From Eubacterium ramulus ATCC 29099 (lineage in GTDB: Bacteria; Bacillota; Clostridia; Lachnospirales; Lachnospiraceae), in the NCBI RefSeq assembly GCF_000469345.1, contig NZ_KI271163.1:1-34819 (forward strand): 34,819 bases of DNA, written 5' to 3'. Shown in pieces: positions 24,260-32,704 of the stretch (position 1 is its first letter; every line of letters starts with the position of its first letter). The translations under genes and the position numbers were made by a program. The notes under the pieces are model-generated. The model was given only the letters and a program-made list of their open reading frames with translations, was not told where the DNA came from and ran no database searches.

Positions 24260-25321
24260 CTACATCTTTCGAAAATACTCTTCAACAATCTTATCTAACT
24301 GAGCTGCAATTAATTTAAACTCTTTATTCAAATCCAATGTTTTTACACTAATCTTATTTCCGCCCATCACAAAACTGCAATCTGGTGTGATTGCTTCCTC
24401 TGTTTTTGCATATAACAACATCCCAGATACATTACCTGTATTCTTCACATCTTGATTCTTAACATATGTAAAAATCTGATACATATTTCCCGAATGAAGC
24501 GTTGCCTTGTCATACTGCATCTGCATAGTATGCCCATAATATTTTGTATCTATTATTAAAATTTGCTCTTTATATCTGAGGAAAATATCTGTCTGCATAA
24601 CAGGCAGAAATCGTATCATACTCTCTTCTGTATCCGAAGGCAAATCCCACTTGACCTGAGCAGCCCTTGCTTCTGACAAATAGGAATGATGTTGCTTGAA
24701 GTATTCCAATACAAATTTCTCATAAAGTCTATGAATATGCTCATCAGAAAAAGACATCATCTTATAATTACCTTTGTTTGTAGTCTGAATCATTCCATCC
24801 AATACAAAATAACAAACATTTATAAGCATCTCATAATTCTGATTGTTGCGTTGATATATCAGACTGTCCCATCTAATATTTGAAAGTCCTATTTCATCTA
24901 CCTCATTAAAGAACAGAACTATCTTCTTTAACTCCGCCTTATGCAATTTTTTTACTCCAGTATCCTTGATCAGAATAGTTATTGTAGTCTTCAATATCTG
25001 ATTAAAGATATTGTTTACTGAGAGTTCATCATACTCGCAAGACAAAAGCATCTTCCTTTGAATTTGGTTTTTAATAGTTCCATAAATACCCAGTTTGCCA
25101 CGCAAAATGGACAAGTCTTCATTTTTCGTAATGTACTCTCGATAAAGTCCCTGTTTAATCTGTTGCGAAACACCTTTTGCAAGAATTGCTGCAAATAAAT
25201 CCTGTACATTGTCAAAATCTTCAGCTGCAACATTATCATAATTCTTCTGTCTAAGGACTTGAAATGCATAGGCAAGCATATAATAAATATTTTTGATAAA
25301 AATACCTTTATCGTTAGTCAT
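24260..25321 (-). CDS. mcrC: McrC-type subunit of a type IV restriction system
   Basis: McrC couples to the McrB motor and cuts modified DNA. The 353-aa protein ends in a PD-(D/E)XK nuclease: QTDIFLRYKEQILIIDTKYYG (about 240-262) has the Asp and DTK motif residues. The N-terminal part contains IYYMLAYAFQVL, the McrC family's start region. ATG 25321 has TAGGAG upstream and overlaps the mcrB end by eight bases, so the two are coupled. Together they would restrict DNA with modified cytosines; the recognised modification cannot be predicted. Confidence 0.92.
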   Translation of the reverse strand: MTNDKGIFIKNIYYMLAYAFQVLRQKNYDNVAAEDFDNVQDLFAAILAKGVSQQIKQGLYREYITKNEDLSILRGKLGIYGTIKNQIQRKMLLSCEYDELSVNNIFNQILKTTITILIKDTGVKKLHKAELKKIVLFFNEVDEIGLSNIRWDSLIYQRNNQNYEMLINVCYFVLDGMIQTTNKGNYKMMSFSDEHIHRLYEKFVLEYFKQHHSYLSEARAAQVKWDLPSDTEESMIRFLPVMQTDIFLRYKEQILIIDTKYYGHTMQMQYDKATLHSGNMYQIFTYVKNQDVKNTGNVSGMLLYAKTEEAITPDCSFVMGGNKISVKTLDLNKEFKLIAAQLDKIVEEYFRKM

Positions 25322-27284
25322 TGAATACTCCTATTAATAGATTTTCCCACCGCTTAACCTTTTGTCTATCATCAAACCAATATTCTTGCAACATCGGAAT
25401 AATATCGTAATACACAACTGCCTTCATCCATTCCTCAGTACATTCTTCCTGACCACAAAAATAACTGTGACCAATACGGAACCCCGGTCCAAGAGAATCA
25501 TCTATATTGATTTCCCTATTCAAATCAATAATCTGTTCTATAAGAGTATTGAAAGTTTCATTTTTCAGTGATGCTTGATATGCTTTAAATCCTTCTGAAT
25601 TAAATCCAGGCTCCATCTCATAAAAGCTGAATCTTCTTCTAAGCGCATAATCAATCATCGCCAGACTTCTGTCGGCAGTATTCATCATGCCAATAATATA
25701 AAGATTCTTTGGTACAGAAAAAGCTGTTCTTGAATATGCCAGTGTAACCGTTGTACCTCTGTAATCCTTTTCAATAAGCATCAATAACTCGCCAAAAATC
25801 TTACTCATATTTCCACGGTTGATTTCATCAATAATAAAAAAGTAGTCCTTATCCGGATGCTCGGCTGCATTCATACAAAACTGATAGAAAATGCCATTTG
25901 TAAGTTTAAATCCTTCGTCTTGTGGCTTATACCCCATAATGAAATCCTCGTATGAATAATTCTGGTGAAACTGAACAAACTCAATTCTGGAATCATCCTT
26001 TTCGCCCATCATAGAATATGCCAATCTCGTAGCAGCGAAAGTTTTTCCCACCCCTGGTGCTCCTTGAAGGATTAAATTCTTTTTGTTTTTAAGAAGGCCT
26101 ACTAAAGTATTATAGTTTTCTTCTGCCATATACACTTCATTAAGAAAATCTTCTTTTTTATATAAAGCAATAGAATTCTGATTACCGTCTGTTCTATACA
26201 CATAATATGGCGTCAAATCTATGTCTGGTACGTATCTATGTTCTCTTTCTGCTGTCTTTATCTTAACCCATTTAGCGGTAAGTTTACTTGCCAATTCCTC
26301 TGTTATTATGAGTTTTTTCCCCAACTCCGTAAGTGTCCACAAACCGTTCTCACCTTTATCAAGAACACCTTCATAAACCAAATAATTGCGAGCCCAATCT
26401 ATATCATTTAGTACCTGGGCATTACCGGTAGAATTTACCACTTTAAGTTCATCGTCTGTAATACCATAATCTTTAATAATTTTCTGGTGAACATCTGGTC
26501 TTTTTCCACTTCCACCCATTTTATACAAAGATTCGATAACAGGTGCATACCATTTTGAGAATTTTGCATCTGAATGCAAGGAATTTAGGTCAATTTCTTT
26601 TTGCTGATTATAGAATCTACTAACAAAAAATCCTACATCTAACGTCATCGTTATTTTTCTTGGATCTGGATAACAATCTTCATTCAAAACATTTTGTAAA
26701 ATTTCATCAAGCTCACTGTCACTAGCAAGTTTTTTTCTAATCTCATCGTAAAGTTTATAACTATTTTCTATATTTGATACCGATCCACCTTTTTTAGGTA
26801 CAAAATCGCTTCCTATCTCCCTCGCAATTGCACGCACTTCAGAATACTTATAGATGTAATATTTATCCGGATATTTAAGCCAAAGATATGTACTGATCGC
26901 ATTTGCTGTCTGATAATGCTGTTTCCACGTACCATCATCATATTTGACACGTAAATTTTCTGCTGATGTTATAAATTGTTCAATACGCTGTGCCAGATTT
27001 TGAGATTCATCAAAAAGAGCCATAAACATAGATCGAACAGCTTCTTGGTCAGCCATAGCAAATGATTTAATCATACCCCGGGGATAATTATTCATATTAG
27101 CCAGCAAATTATAGGTTTTATCTGTTGCTTCCATAAACATATCAAGGAAATTCTCGGCAGATATGTTCCAATGTTCTTGGAAATACTGGATTGCCTCCCA
27201 CTTATACTTTTCATCTTTCCAATGATTTGGAAAATAATCTTTATAAGCAGCAATAACTGCTACTAATTTTTCTTGGTCAAACAT
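25314..27284 (-). CDS. mcrB: McrB-type AAA+ GTPase of a type IV restriction system
   Basis: A 656-aa motor subunit that translocates or scans modified DNA and activates McrC. An N-terminal specificity region (about 1-215) is unlike the E. coli DUF3578 domain. An Mrr_N-like winged helix (about 250-345, KWYAPVIESLY...LTELGKKLI) follows. The AAA+ domain has Walker A GAPGVGKT (408-415), Walker B FFIIDEINRGN (about 480-490) and the McrB signature MMNTADRS (531-538). The unusual N-terminus suggests a different target from E. coli McrBC. ATG 27284 has GGAGG upstream, and the operon has a strong promoter 42-70 bases upstream. Confidence 0.92.
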   Translation of the reverse strand: MFDQEKLVAVIAAYKDYFPNHWKDEKYKWEAIQYFQEHWNISAENFLDMFMEATDKTYNLLANMNNYPRGMIKSFAMADQEAVRSMFMALFDESQNLAQRIEQFITSAENLRVKYDDGTWKQHYQTANAISTYLWLKYPDKYYIYKYSEVRAIAREIGSDFVPKKGGSVSNIENSYKLYDEIRKKLASDSELDEILQNVLNEDCYPDPRKITMTLDVGFFVSRFYNQQKEIDLNSLHSDAKFSKWYAPVIESLYKMGGSGKRPDVHQKIIKDYGITDDELKVVNSTGNAQVLNDIDWARNYLVYEGVLDKGENGLWTLTELGKKLIITEELASKLTAKWVKIKTAEREHRYVPDIDLTPYYVYRTDGNQNSIALYKKEDFLNEVYMAEENYNTLVGLLKNKKNLILQGAPGVGKTFAATRLAYSMMGEKDDSRIEFVQFHQNYSYEDFIMGYKPQDEGFKLTNGIFYQFCMNAAEHPDKDYFFIIDEINRGNMSKIFGELLMLIEKDYRGTTVTLAYSRTAFSVPKNLYIIGMMNTADRSLAMIDYALRRRFSFYEMEPGFNSEGFKAYQASLKNETFNTLIEQIIDLNREINIDDSLGPGFRIGHSYFCGQEECTEEWMKAVVYYDIIPMLQEYWFDDRQKVKRWENLLIGVFND

Positions 27285-27325
27285 TTACATCCTCCATCTA
27301 ATATATTCCGTCTACAGAGATATAA

Positions 27326-27354
27326 AAATTATAACCTATCAACATTGTCTTTTC
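27326..27354 (-). promoter_or_regulatory. Promoter of the mcrBC-AlbA_2 operon
   Basis: On the minus strand TTGAAA (27349-27354), a 17-base spacer and a perfect TATAAT (27326-27331). Transcription should start near 27319. Confidence 0.8.
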
Positions 27355-27372
27355 AATTCGATTTGTTTCACA

Positions 27373-27407
27373 GAAAAAAGCCATAAGATTTTCTTTTCAA
27401 AATCTTA
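27373..27407 (-). terminator. Terminator upstream of mcrB
   Basis: A 9-bp stem TAAGATTTT/AAAATCTTA (27384-27407) with a 6-base loop, followed on the minus strand by TTTTTT (27374-27379). It insulates the mcr operon from transcription coming from the right. Confidence 0.72.
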
Positions 27408-27765
27408 CAGCTCTTCTATCATGTTGCGTCCCAAAAATCATCTATATTTACATGTAATATCTGCACAAAATACCGTGGGTTATTATCGGGTTATTTTTCA
27501 ACCGCCAATGCCTTCCAGGCCTTGATTTTACTGGCTTTTTGGAGAAGCTTTCAAAGAGTGCCGTGGCAGATAAAAAGTACTTTTATCATGTTTTTGTTTC
27601 TCCTTAATTTGCCCCAGAATGCCCTGTTTTGTAAGGGTTTCTGGGATTCGTGTAGTTTGCTCTGAAATTACAGATTGTGGCAAATCAGAGCAAGATTGAG
27701 CAAGTTATTACTACCTGTTAGTAGTAAAATTGGTAGTAAAAGGGGAAAGAGTTACTACTAAGGAT
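27408..27765. other. Scarred gene-free stretch
   Basis: No intact gene. It contains the LMW-PTP remnant (27551-27589), phrases shared with the 22.6-22.8 kb gap (GGTTAT..GGGTTATTTTTC near 27478 and 22718; AAGCCAGTA), and a cluster of GTAGTAA/TTACTAC motifs in both orientations at about 27700-27765. It looks like a site of repeated rearrangement. Confidence 0.55.
27551..27589 (-). pseudogene. 5' remnant of a second LMW-PTP gene
   Basis: On the minus strand, AAGGAGAAAC, an ATG at 27589 and twelve codons reading MIKVLFICHGTL then TGA. This is the start and first P-loop residues of an LMW-PTP. The DNA matches the start of the intact gene (about 22556-22584) at about 26 of 29 bases. The rest of the gene is missing. 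Confidence 0.7.
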
Positions 27766-27909
27766 TCATTCATAAGTTTTCATTTTTTCAACCATTTGAT
27801 ATGTTCGATTTGAAATAAGTACATTCACAGCTTCTAAATACTTTGTATGGATAATAATTGACTCCACAAAGGCATCTGCCATTTCTTTTGTCAGCTTACG
27901 CTTTGACAT
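27766..27909 (-). pseudogene. 47-codon ORF, possible serine-recombinase C-terminal remnant
   Basis: ATG 27909 opens 47 codons beginning MSKRKLTKEMADAFVESIIIH. The LTKEM.DAFVE.I.I pattern resembles the last helix of large serine recombinases of clostridial mobile elements. The frame extends upstream to about 27970 without an ATG or ribosome site. It is most likely a decayed end of a recombinase gene; a small independent protein is possible. Confidence 0.45.
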
Positions 27910-28045
27910 ATAAGTATCAAGTCTGCTACTCGTAAGTAAAACAAAATTGTCAAAATGACAATACTGTTTTACACGGGTGGATCTTGCTCTTTACAATTTT
28001 TTATAACATACTTCTTTCTTTGTCATATATCTCTTTCCTCTACTC

Positions 28046-28321
28046 CTACCAATATCTCCGAATCATCCGCAACATATTTTCTCTACCAACAGGATTCATC
28101 GTATGAAGCCTGATTGGATAAAAACGTTCATTTTCCACCAGCCAATCCAATAATTTAATCCCATCCCCGCCATCATAAGCATAATCTCCCAAATCATGAT
28201 CACAGTCAATTAACACAATCGGTTCCTCCGCTGATTCAATGGTTCTCTTGGCAATATTCACACTTTTACACCATACATATCCTTCCGGAGCCGGTCGTAT
28301 ATCATCCAGCCATATCTTCAT
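28046..28321 (-). CDS. Cyclic-phosphate-processing receiver-like protein (cREC)
   Basis: A 91-aa protein of the small receiver-like family named cyclic-phosphate processing receiver (cREC_REC), recognised from MKIWLDDIRPAPEGYVWCKS at its start, IDCDHDLGDY (38-47), GIKLLDWLVEN and IRLHTMNPVGRENM (70-83). In place of a normal response-regulator site it has clustered Asp/His residues, which the family description links to processing of cyclic phosphate ends of RNA or nucleotides. ATG 28321 has AGGAG eight bases upstream; a TTG at 28339 is less likely. It is last in a four-gene minus-strand unit with a CX5R phosphatase. Biochemical role is not established here. Confidence 0.78.
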   Translation of the reverse strand: MKIWLDDIRPAPEGYVWCKSVNIAKRTIESAEEPIVLIDCDHDLGDYAYDGGDGIKLLDWLVENERFYPIRLHTMNPVGRENMLRMIRRYW

Positions 28322-28348
28322 ACATTTTTCTCCTGACAATAATAATCC

Positions 28349-28714
28349 TCATTTTTTATCTGCCTTCCATCCATTGTCCAGATAAGATCTATAATGACTG
28401 CTGTTATCGTAAATTATTTTTGATACGGAAACCAGTCCAAATTTCTTCATTATTTCGTCCATATATTCTTCACCTATATTGGGATTCATATATATAATAC
28501 ATACATTTTTTGAAGTAATTTCAACTCGCCCTCTAGGATAATAATTATATGGATATCGACACTTTCGAGGCTTTATCTCCTTCCAGATTTTTCTGTGCAC
28601 ATAAGAATCCCCTGATTTTGAAATCCCAGATTTATATTTTTGATTGTCAAATGGAACTGCCCAGATTTCTCCATTTATTAACCAGAACACCCCTTTATGT
28701 GGCCGTTCTAACAT
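28349..28714 (-). CDS. Conserved-looking protein of unknown function (121 aa)
   Basis: A 121-aa soluble protein with GVFWLINGEIWAVPF (8-22), GISKSGDSYVHRKIWKEIKP, YYPRGRVEI and SSHYRSYLDNGWKADKK at the end. The repeated aromatic and RGRVE features look like a compact conserved fold, but I cannot name a family. ATG 28714 has AAGGA upstream and overlaps the preceding gene's end by seven bases, so the two are translationally coupled. It lies 27 bases before the receiver-like gene. Confidence 0.7.
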   Translation of the reverse strand: MLERPHKGVFWLINGEIWAVPFDNQKYKSGISKSGDSYVHRKIWKEIKPRKCRYPYNYYPRGRVEITSKNVCIIYMNPNIGEEYMDEIMKKFGLVSVSKIIYDNSSHYRSYLDNGWKADKK

Positions 28715-29610
28715 TTTCGTTTTCCTTTGATATAATCATTCCAATCCAACTCATCTTTCGAAACAATCCTTGCCTTATATAGCGGTGATAAATATTGATA
28801 CACTTCCCTGTGATTAAAGAAATAATCGCCATGTTTCAATGCACCGGTTTCAACCTCACCTTTCGGATTCACATATTCACATTGTATTCCGCAGCAATCA
28901 TCTCCAACTTCTTTGAGTAAACAATAAAAAGCTCCCGGTGCATATGGTCTGCAGTCTATAAACAGGACATCACCTGGCTGATATGGAACAGGCAGATTTA
29001 AATCGGGACATACAGAATAAAACTGTCTCTCTACCATACTACCTAATGGTCCTTTCAAATAATTTAACGATAGCTTTTCATGAATAAAATATTGAATCTC
29101 TCCAGCTTTATCCATAATATATGTGTACATCGGCGATAAAAATTCGTTTTTCTTAATTTCATTCTTGCCGTCAAGATATAATTCAACCCGCCAATATAAA
29201 GTCTCCCATGTAGAATCAAAATCATTCCAATAATATTCCTGCACTGCCTTTTTCATATCTTCAAGAGATGTCATAATATATGGACCATCCATAATATCAC
29301 TTTTATTATCATCGTCATAACCCATCAGTTGTATAAGAAAAATTGTTCGGCTTTCCATCGTTAAATATCTTACTGCCTGATTCATACACTCACAGCATAA
29401 TTTCATATATTCCATATCCCTCTGCTTTAAATCCGTTGTTGCTCTAAGTTTATGTAACAATCCCAGTTTTCTTTTCAGACTGACTGGTGCTCCAGCAATA
29501 ATTTCTACATAGTCTCTCAACTTCAGTCGTTCTGTATACTTCATTAAATATGCATACAATTCCGGTGATTCAATTAAATCCAAAATCTCTTGTTTTAATT
29601 CTATCGTCAT
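28708..29610 (-). CDS. Protein of unknown function (300 aa) with C-terminal beta domain
   Basis: A 300-aa soluble protein, helical for residues 1-190 and then a beta-rich segment YQPGDVLFIDCRPYAPGAFYCLL (about 208-230) followed by GDYFFNHREVYQYLSPLYKARI. No membrane segment and no catalytic motif I can assign. It overlaps the next gene and starts six bases after the phosphatase stop, so it belongs to the same unit. Its size and the DCRP motif would be useful search handles. Confidence 0.72.
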   Translation of the reverse strand: MTIELKQEILDLIESPELYAYLMKYTERLKLRDYVEIIAGAPVSLKRKLGLLHKLRATTDLKQRDMEYMKLCCECMNQAVRYLTMESRTIFLIQLMGYDDDNKSDIMDGPYIMTSLEDMKKAVQEYYWNDFDSTWETLYWRVELYLDGKNEIKKNEFLSPMYTYIMDKAGEIQYFIHEKLSLNYLKGPLGSMVERQFYSVCPDLNLPVPYQPGDVLFIDCRPYAPGAFYCLLKEVGDDCCGIQCEYVNPKGEVETGALKHGDYFFNHREVYQYLSPLYKARIVSKDELDWNDYIKGKRKC

Positions 29611-29616
29611 ATAAAT

Positions 29617-30099
29617 CTATTCACCGCTTTCTCTTATCACATCATTTTCAATTCCATATCTCTCAAGTGCATCGTACACCTTATGGTACACCATCTGATT
29701 CGGATAATATCTATAATCAGCAAATATCTTGATACCGTCTTTATAGAAGTATTCATGGATAGCTGCTGCGCACCCTGAACTTCTGCTTTCACCATATTCA
29801 CATTGACAGATAATATCTTTTCCTGCCTTTTTCGCAGTAAAGATAAATTCTGCAAGATCATCTGCTTCTTGGAAATACGTTTCGTAAGTCAGATGGTATT
29901 TTGGCAATACTTCAAGATCAATATCGTGCAACGCTACCTGGAATACACAGTTTGTTTTTGTCGAATAGTCTACTGGTTTGTATTCCTCATCTCGAAATTT
30001 TCCCGGTGGGTCATAGAAACTGATTACTGCTGCATTTTGTGGAAAATTGCCTCTTAATAATTCTTCAATAGATTTTCTTGAATAAATAGATATTTTCAA
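29617..30099 (-). CDS. Dual-specificity / PTP-like phosphatase with CX5R loop
   Basis: A 160-aa protein with the phosphatase P-loop CEYGESR (Cys100 to Arg106) preceded by a hydrophobic strand (DIICQ) and followed by SSGCAAAI helix residues, as in dual-specificity phosphatases. A candidate general acid is Asp59 or Asp61 in VALHDIDLE. The start is TTG 30099 with AGGAG eight bases upstream; the open frame reaches 30201 but without a better start. It is first in the unit with two unknown proteins and the receiver-like protein, behind its own promoter. The substrate could be protein, RNA 5' end or nucleotide; context does not decide. Confidence 0.72.
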   Translation of the reverse strand: MKISIYSRKSIEELLRGNFPQNAAVISFYDPPGKFRDEEYKPVDYSTKTNCVFQVALHDIDLEVLPKYHLTYETYFQEADDLAEFIFTAKKAGKDIICQCEYGESRSSGCAAAIHEYFYKDGIKIFADYRYYPNQMVYHKVYDALERYGIENDVIRESGE

Positions 30100-30127
30100 C
30101 TTTTTCACTCCTATCTGTGCTTGATAA

Positions 30128-30156
30128 ATAATAGGATATATGATTGCATGGGGCAA
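30128..30156 (-). promoter_or_regulatory. Promoter of the phosphatase-receiver unit
   Basis: On the minus strand TTGCCC (30151-30156), a 17-base spacer and TATTAT (30128-30133). It starts 29 bases before the TTG start codon. Confidence 0.55.
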
Positions 30157-30183
30157 AAATAGTTCATTGCTTCTGAGCATATA

Positions 30184-30209
30184 AAAACAGTGCCGAAACA
30201 CTGTTTTTT
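30184..30209. terminator. Bidirectional terminator between the two accessory units
   Basis: Stem AAAACAGTG (30184-30192) / CACTGTTTT (30199-30207) with a 6-base loop and T-runs on both strands. It separates the WYL/DUF2779 operon from the phosphatase unit. Confidence 0.82.
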
Positions 30210-30232
30210 ACTTTGTATATTCTATTAGTAAA

Positions 30233-31169
30233 TTATTTGCATATTAAAGGTCTGATTTCACTCAATCTATTTTCTAACGTCGTTTTCAAGTTAAGTATAT
30301 CATATGGCTCTAGTTCTTCTGAATTTATAACTTCTTTATTCTCTTCATCATCGTCTTTAAAAGTCTTTATAAATGACTCTGCAGCCATAATTTTCTGCAT
30401 TTTAGACCAAACAATAAAATCCAATTGTAATGGTGTAATTGAATTCTCCTTACAATATTGCTTTATAACATGAGCATAAAATTCGTATGGATATTCTTGT
30501 TTTTTACAATCCTCTTCCCATGTTTGCATAGAACTCCACGAACCTATTGACTCCGCTTTCAGTTTTTTTTTCACCTTTTTTTGTAAACAAATTTTCCGGC
30601 AACTCCTTATTATTTTCAGAATAACTATCCAGATTTGAAAAATTCTTCTCCTTAAACTTTCTTTTGAACCATTCTAAACTAAAACTATCTAACGGCATAT
30701 GGCAGTCAGCAAATTGACCTTCTTTAAGTTTCCCATATTTATAAAACAAACAATACAAATATTTAAATGCCATATTTACAATTTTTTGTGTCTGACCATA
30801 AGTAATATTTGTTTCTTTCTCCGGGAAACATTCTTTCAACTTCTTGCACACCTTTCCATGAAATACATCAAACGAATATGCTTTGGGTTTATTTAAATAC
30901 TTTCTTATTTCACGTGCAATACCCGATTTAAATTTTCCTTCTATGTACCCTCTCTTTGCTTCTTCATTTGGATAATCTTTCTTAACTTTTTCAGACCACT
31001 TAAATGTTCTACACGCATCTAAATATCCCTGATATAACGCCTCTACATAAACGTCATCTTTATTCCAATCAATTTTTTTCTCTTCTGTTTTTTCTTTCGG
31101 GAAATATTCTTTTAATGGTCCTCTATTAATAGTTTTAACAAATTTCGTAACTTCCTTTTCAATCTCCAT
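30233..31169 (-). pseudogene. Unknown protein gene split by an A9 frameshift
   Basis: Two overlapping frames make one gene: 30504-31169 (221 codons) and 30233-30574 (113 codons). They meet at nine A on the coding strand (30563-30571), four bases after a second A-run of seven (30576-30582). With eight A instead of nine the frames join, giving about 311 aa through GEKK-LKAESIGSW. The first part is lysine-rich and helical, with a DxCxTFKWSEK region and AREIRKYLNKPKAYSFDVF; the second contains QLDFIVWSKMQKI. No family recognised. It overlaps the end of the DUF2779 gene by 11 bases. The cause may be mutation, sequencing error, phase variation or transcriptional slippage. Confidence 0.75.
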
Positions 31170-32688
31170 CTTCCGTATCTCCTTTCACAACTCTCACAAG
31201 CTCTCCCCAAACTTTCACCATCGCATAGGTATCCAGCTCACAGTACTTCAACAAATTATGCCTTGCCTTTTTCTGCTCCTCCGCAGGCATATCTTTTATC
31301 CTCGGAAATATCGTCATTGCCTCTGATCCATTATGCACACCTTCTAGATTATGATAATTCAATTCCGGATCATTCGGGAATATCGCTGGCAGGACACTTT
31401 TAATTGAAAATGATCCTCCCATCGCCCGGTTATAATAATGGCCTGCCTGAAATGGATCCAGTAAATCTTTGATATTATCTCTGATATTTAATAAATGCTC
31501 AGCTAAATCCGGGAACATTCCCGCCAATTCTTTAATTCTGCTGCATTCAAACGACTTATTGTACGCTGTTACACATACATTCATCGGAATATCCCTACAC
31601 AAAGCTTCCGCAATTGCCCGCAATGGATTTTCTCCTGATTCTGCAAGGAATTCTTTATGTAATAATGGTGCACCTGCCGACTCTATATAATGTAATGAGT
31701 ACTGGAATGGTATCTGCTGATATGGCTTTGTTCCCGGAAACAACGGTATTACTGGTTGCATTGTCTCAAAATCCAGAAAATACAACGGATAAGATAATGT
31801 ACTTAAAAATTCCCGGATTCCATCAATATTTACATATGTCCCCTTGTCTTCTAATGCAAATTCAATCTGCCTTAATTGCTTTTCATTCTTAAGCTTTCCA
31901 CAGGCTTTTAATTGCTTATAATCAGAAACTCCTTCCCTGTAATATTCTAATTTCTTTTTTAACGGCATCCGATATAAGTCAAATACGGACGGAGTTGGTA
32001 ATTCTTTTGCACAATATTCCCAATACGGACATCCATATGGATCTTTACAGTATAATCCCAGTTCCCGCTCCGGCTCATTCTCTGATTCCAACAATGTATC
32101 TTCCTGTAATAAATTCTTCTCTACTTCCCCAATCTCATTTCTCACAAATTCAGACACATCCGTAATTTGAAACAGCCTTTCCAAATCCAATTTCCCATCA
32201 TATACATAATCGTTATTAATGGAAACTATGTACGTTCCTGTAATCCTCACTCCGCAATATTCCAGTACATACTTCTGATAAGCAACATCTGCGACATATA
32301 CTGCTTTCATATTTTTCTCATTTACCGTCGAACTTTTTACTTCATATATTGCCCATCCGTCATTTTCTCTTTTCAAAATATCTACCGCACAATAGCACCC
32401 CTGATAGGGAAATGATGCTTCACATATAACAGATGTCCCGTGTTCTATTTCCACTTGCGTCCGATCTATCATTGCGGGCAAATCCAATCGGCCATTAACA
32501 GTCTCTGTTACATCTACCGACTTTCCAAATAATTCTCTGGCCAACTTCCCTACTTCTGTTCCTGCTTCCATTCGAGAATCATCTGCGGCATCTTCTGCTT
32601 TCTCTTCCGGCTTGTATTTATCCATCCACAGCATCTTTGGACATTGCCACAACCTGCAATATTTCGACTTTGAAAAATGATTCTTCAT
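31159..32688 (-). CDS. DUF2779 protein: Cas4-like Fe-S nuclease fused to DnaQ-like exonuclease domain
   Basis: A 509-aa predicted nucleic-acid processing enzyme. The N-terminal half resembles a Cas4/RecB-type nuclease: Cys11 and Cys16, an IYEVKSSTV motif (about 112-120) with the E-x-K residues, then LYCKDPYGCPYWEYC (about 212-226), whose cysteines with the first ones would hold an Fe-S cluster. The C-terminal half is a DUF2779 DnaQ-like fold with YFLDFETM (about 302-309), YNKSFECSRI and KYCELDTYAM near the end. It lies 16 bases after the WYL regulator. DUF2779 proteins are sporadic and often in accessory regions; a defence role is inference. Confidence 0.85.
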   Translation of the reverse strand: MKNHFSKSKYCRLWQCPKMLWMDKYKPEEKAEDAADDSRMEAGTEVGKLARELFGKSVDVTETVNGRLDLPAMIDRTQVEIEHGTSVICEASFPYQGCYCAVDILKRENDGWAIYEVKSSTVNEKNMKAVYVADVAYQKYVLEYCGVRITGTYIVSINNDYVYDGKLDLERLFQITDVSEFVRNEIGEVEKNLLQEDTLLESENEPERELGLYCKDPYGCPYWEYCAKELPTPSVFDLYRMPLKKKLEYYREGVSDYKQLKACGKLKNEKQLRQIEFALEDKGTYVNIDGIREFLSTLSYPLYFLDFETMQPVIPLFPGTKPYQQIPFQYSLHYIESAGAPLLHKEFLAESGENPLRAIAEALCRDIPMNVCVTAYNKSFECSRIKELAGMFPDLAEHLLNIRDNIKDLLDPFQAGHYYNRAMGGSFSIKSVLPAIFPNDPELNYHNLEGVHNGSEAMTIFPRIKDMPAEEQKKARHNLLKYCELDTYAMVKVWGELVRVVKGDTEDGD

Positions 32689-32704
32689 CTCTTATGCCTC
32701 ACTT

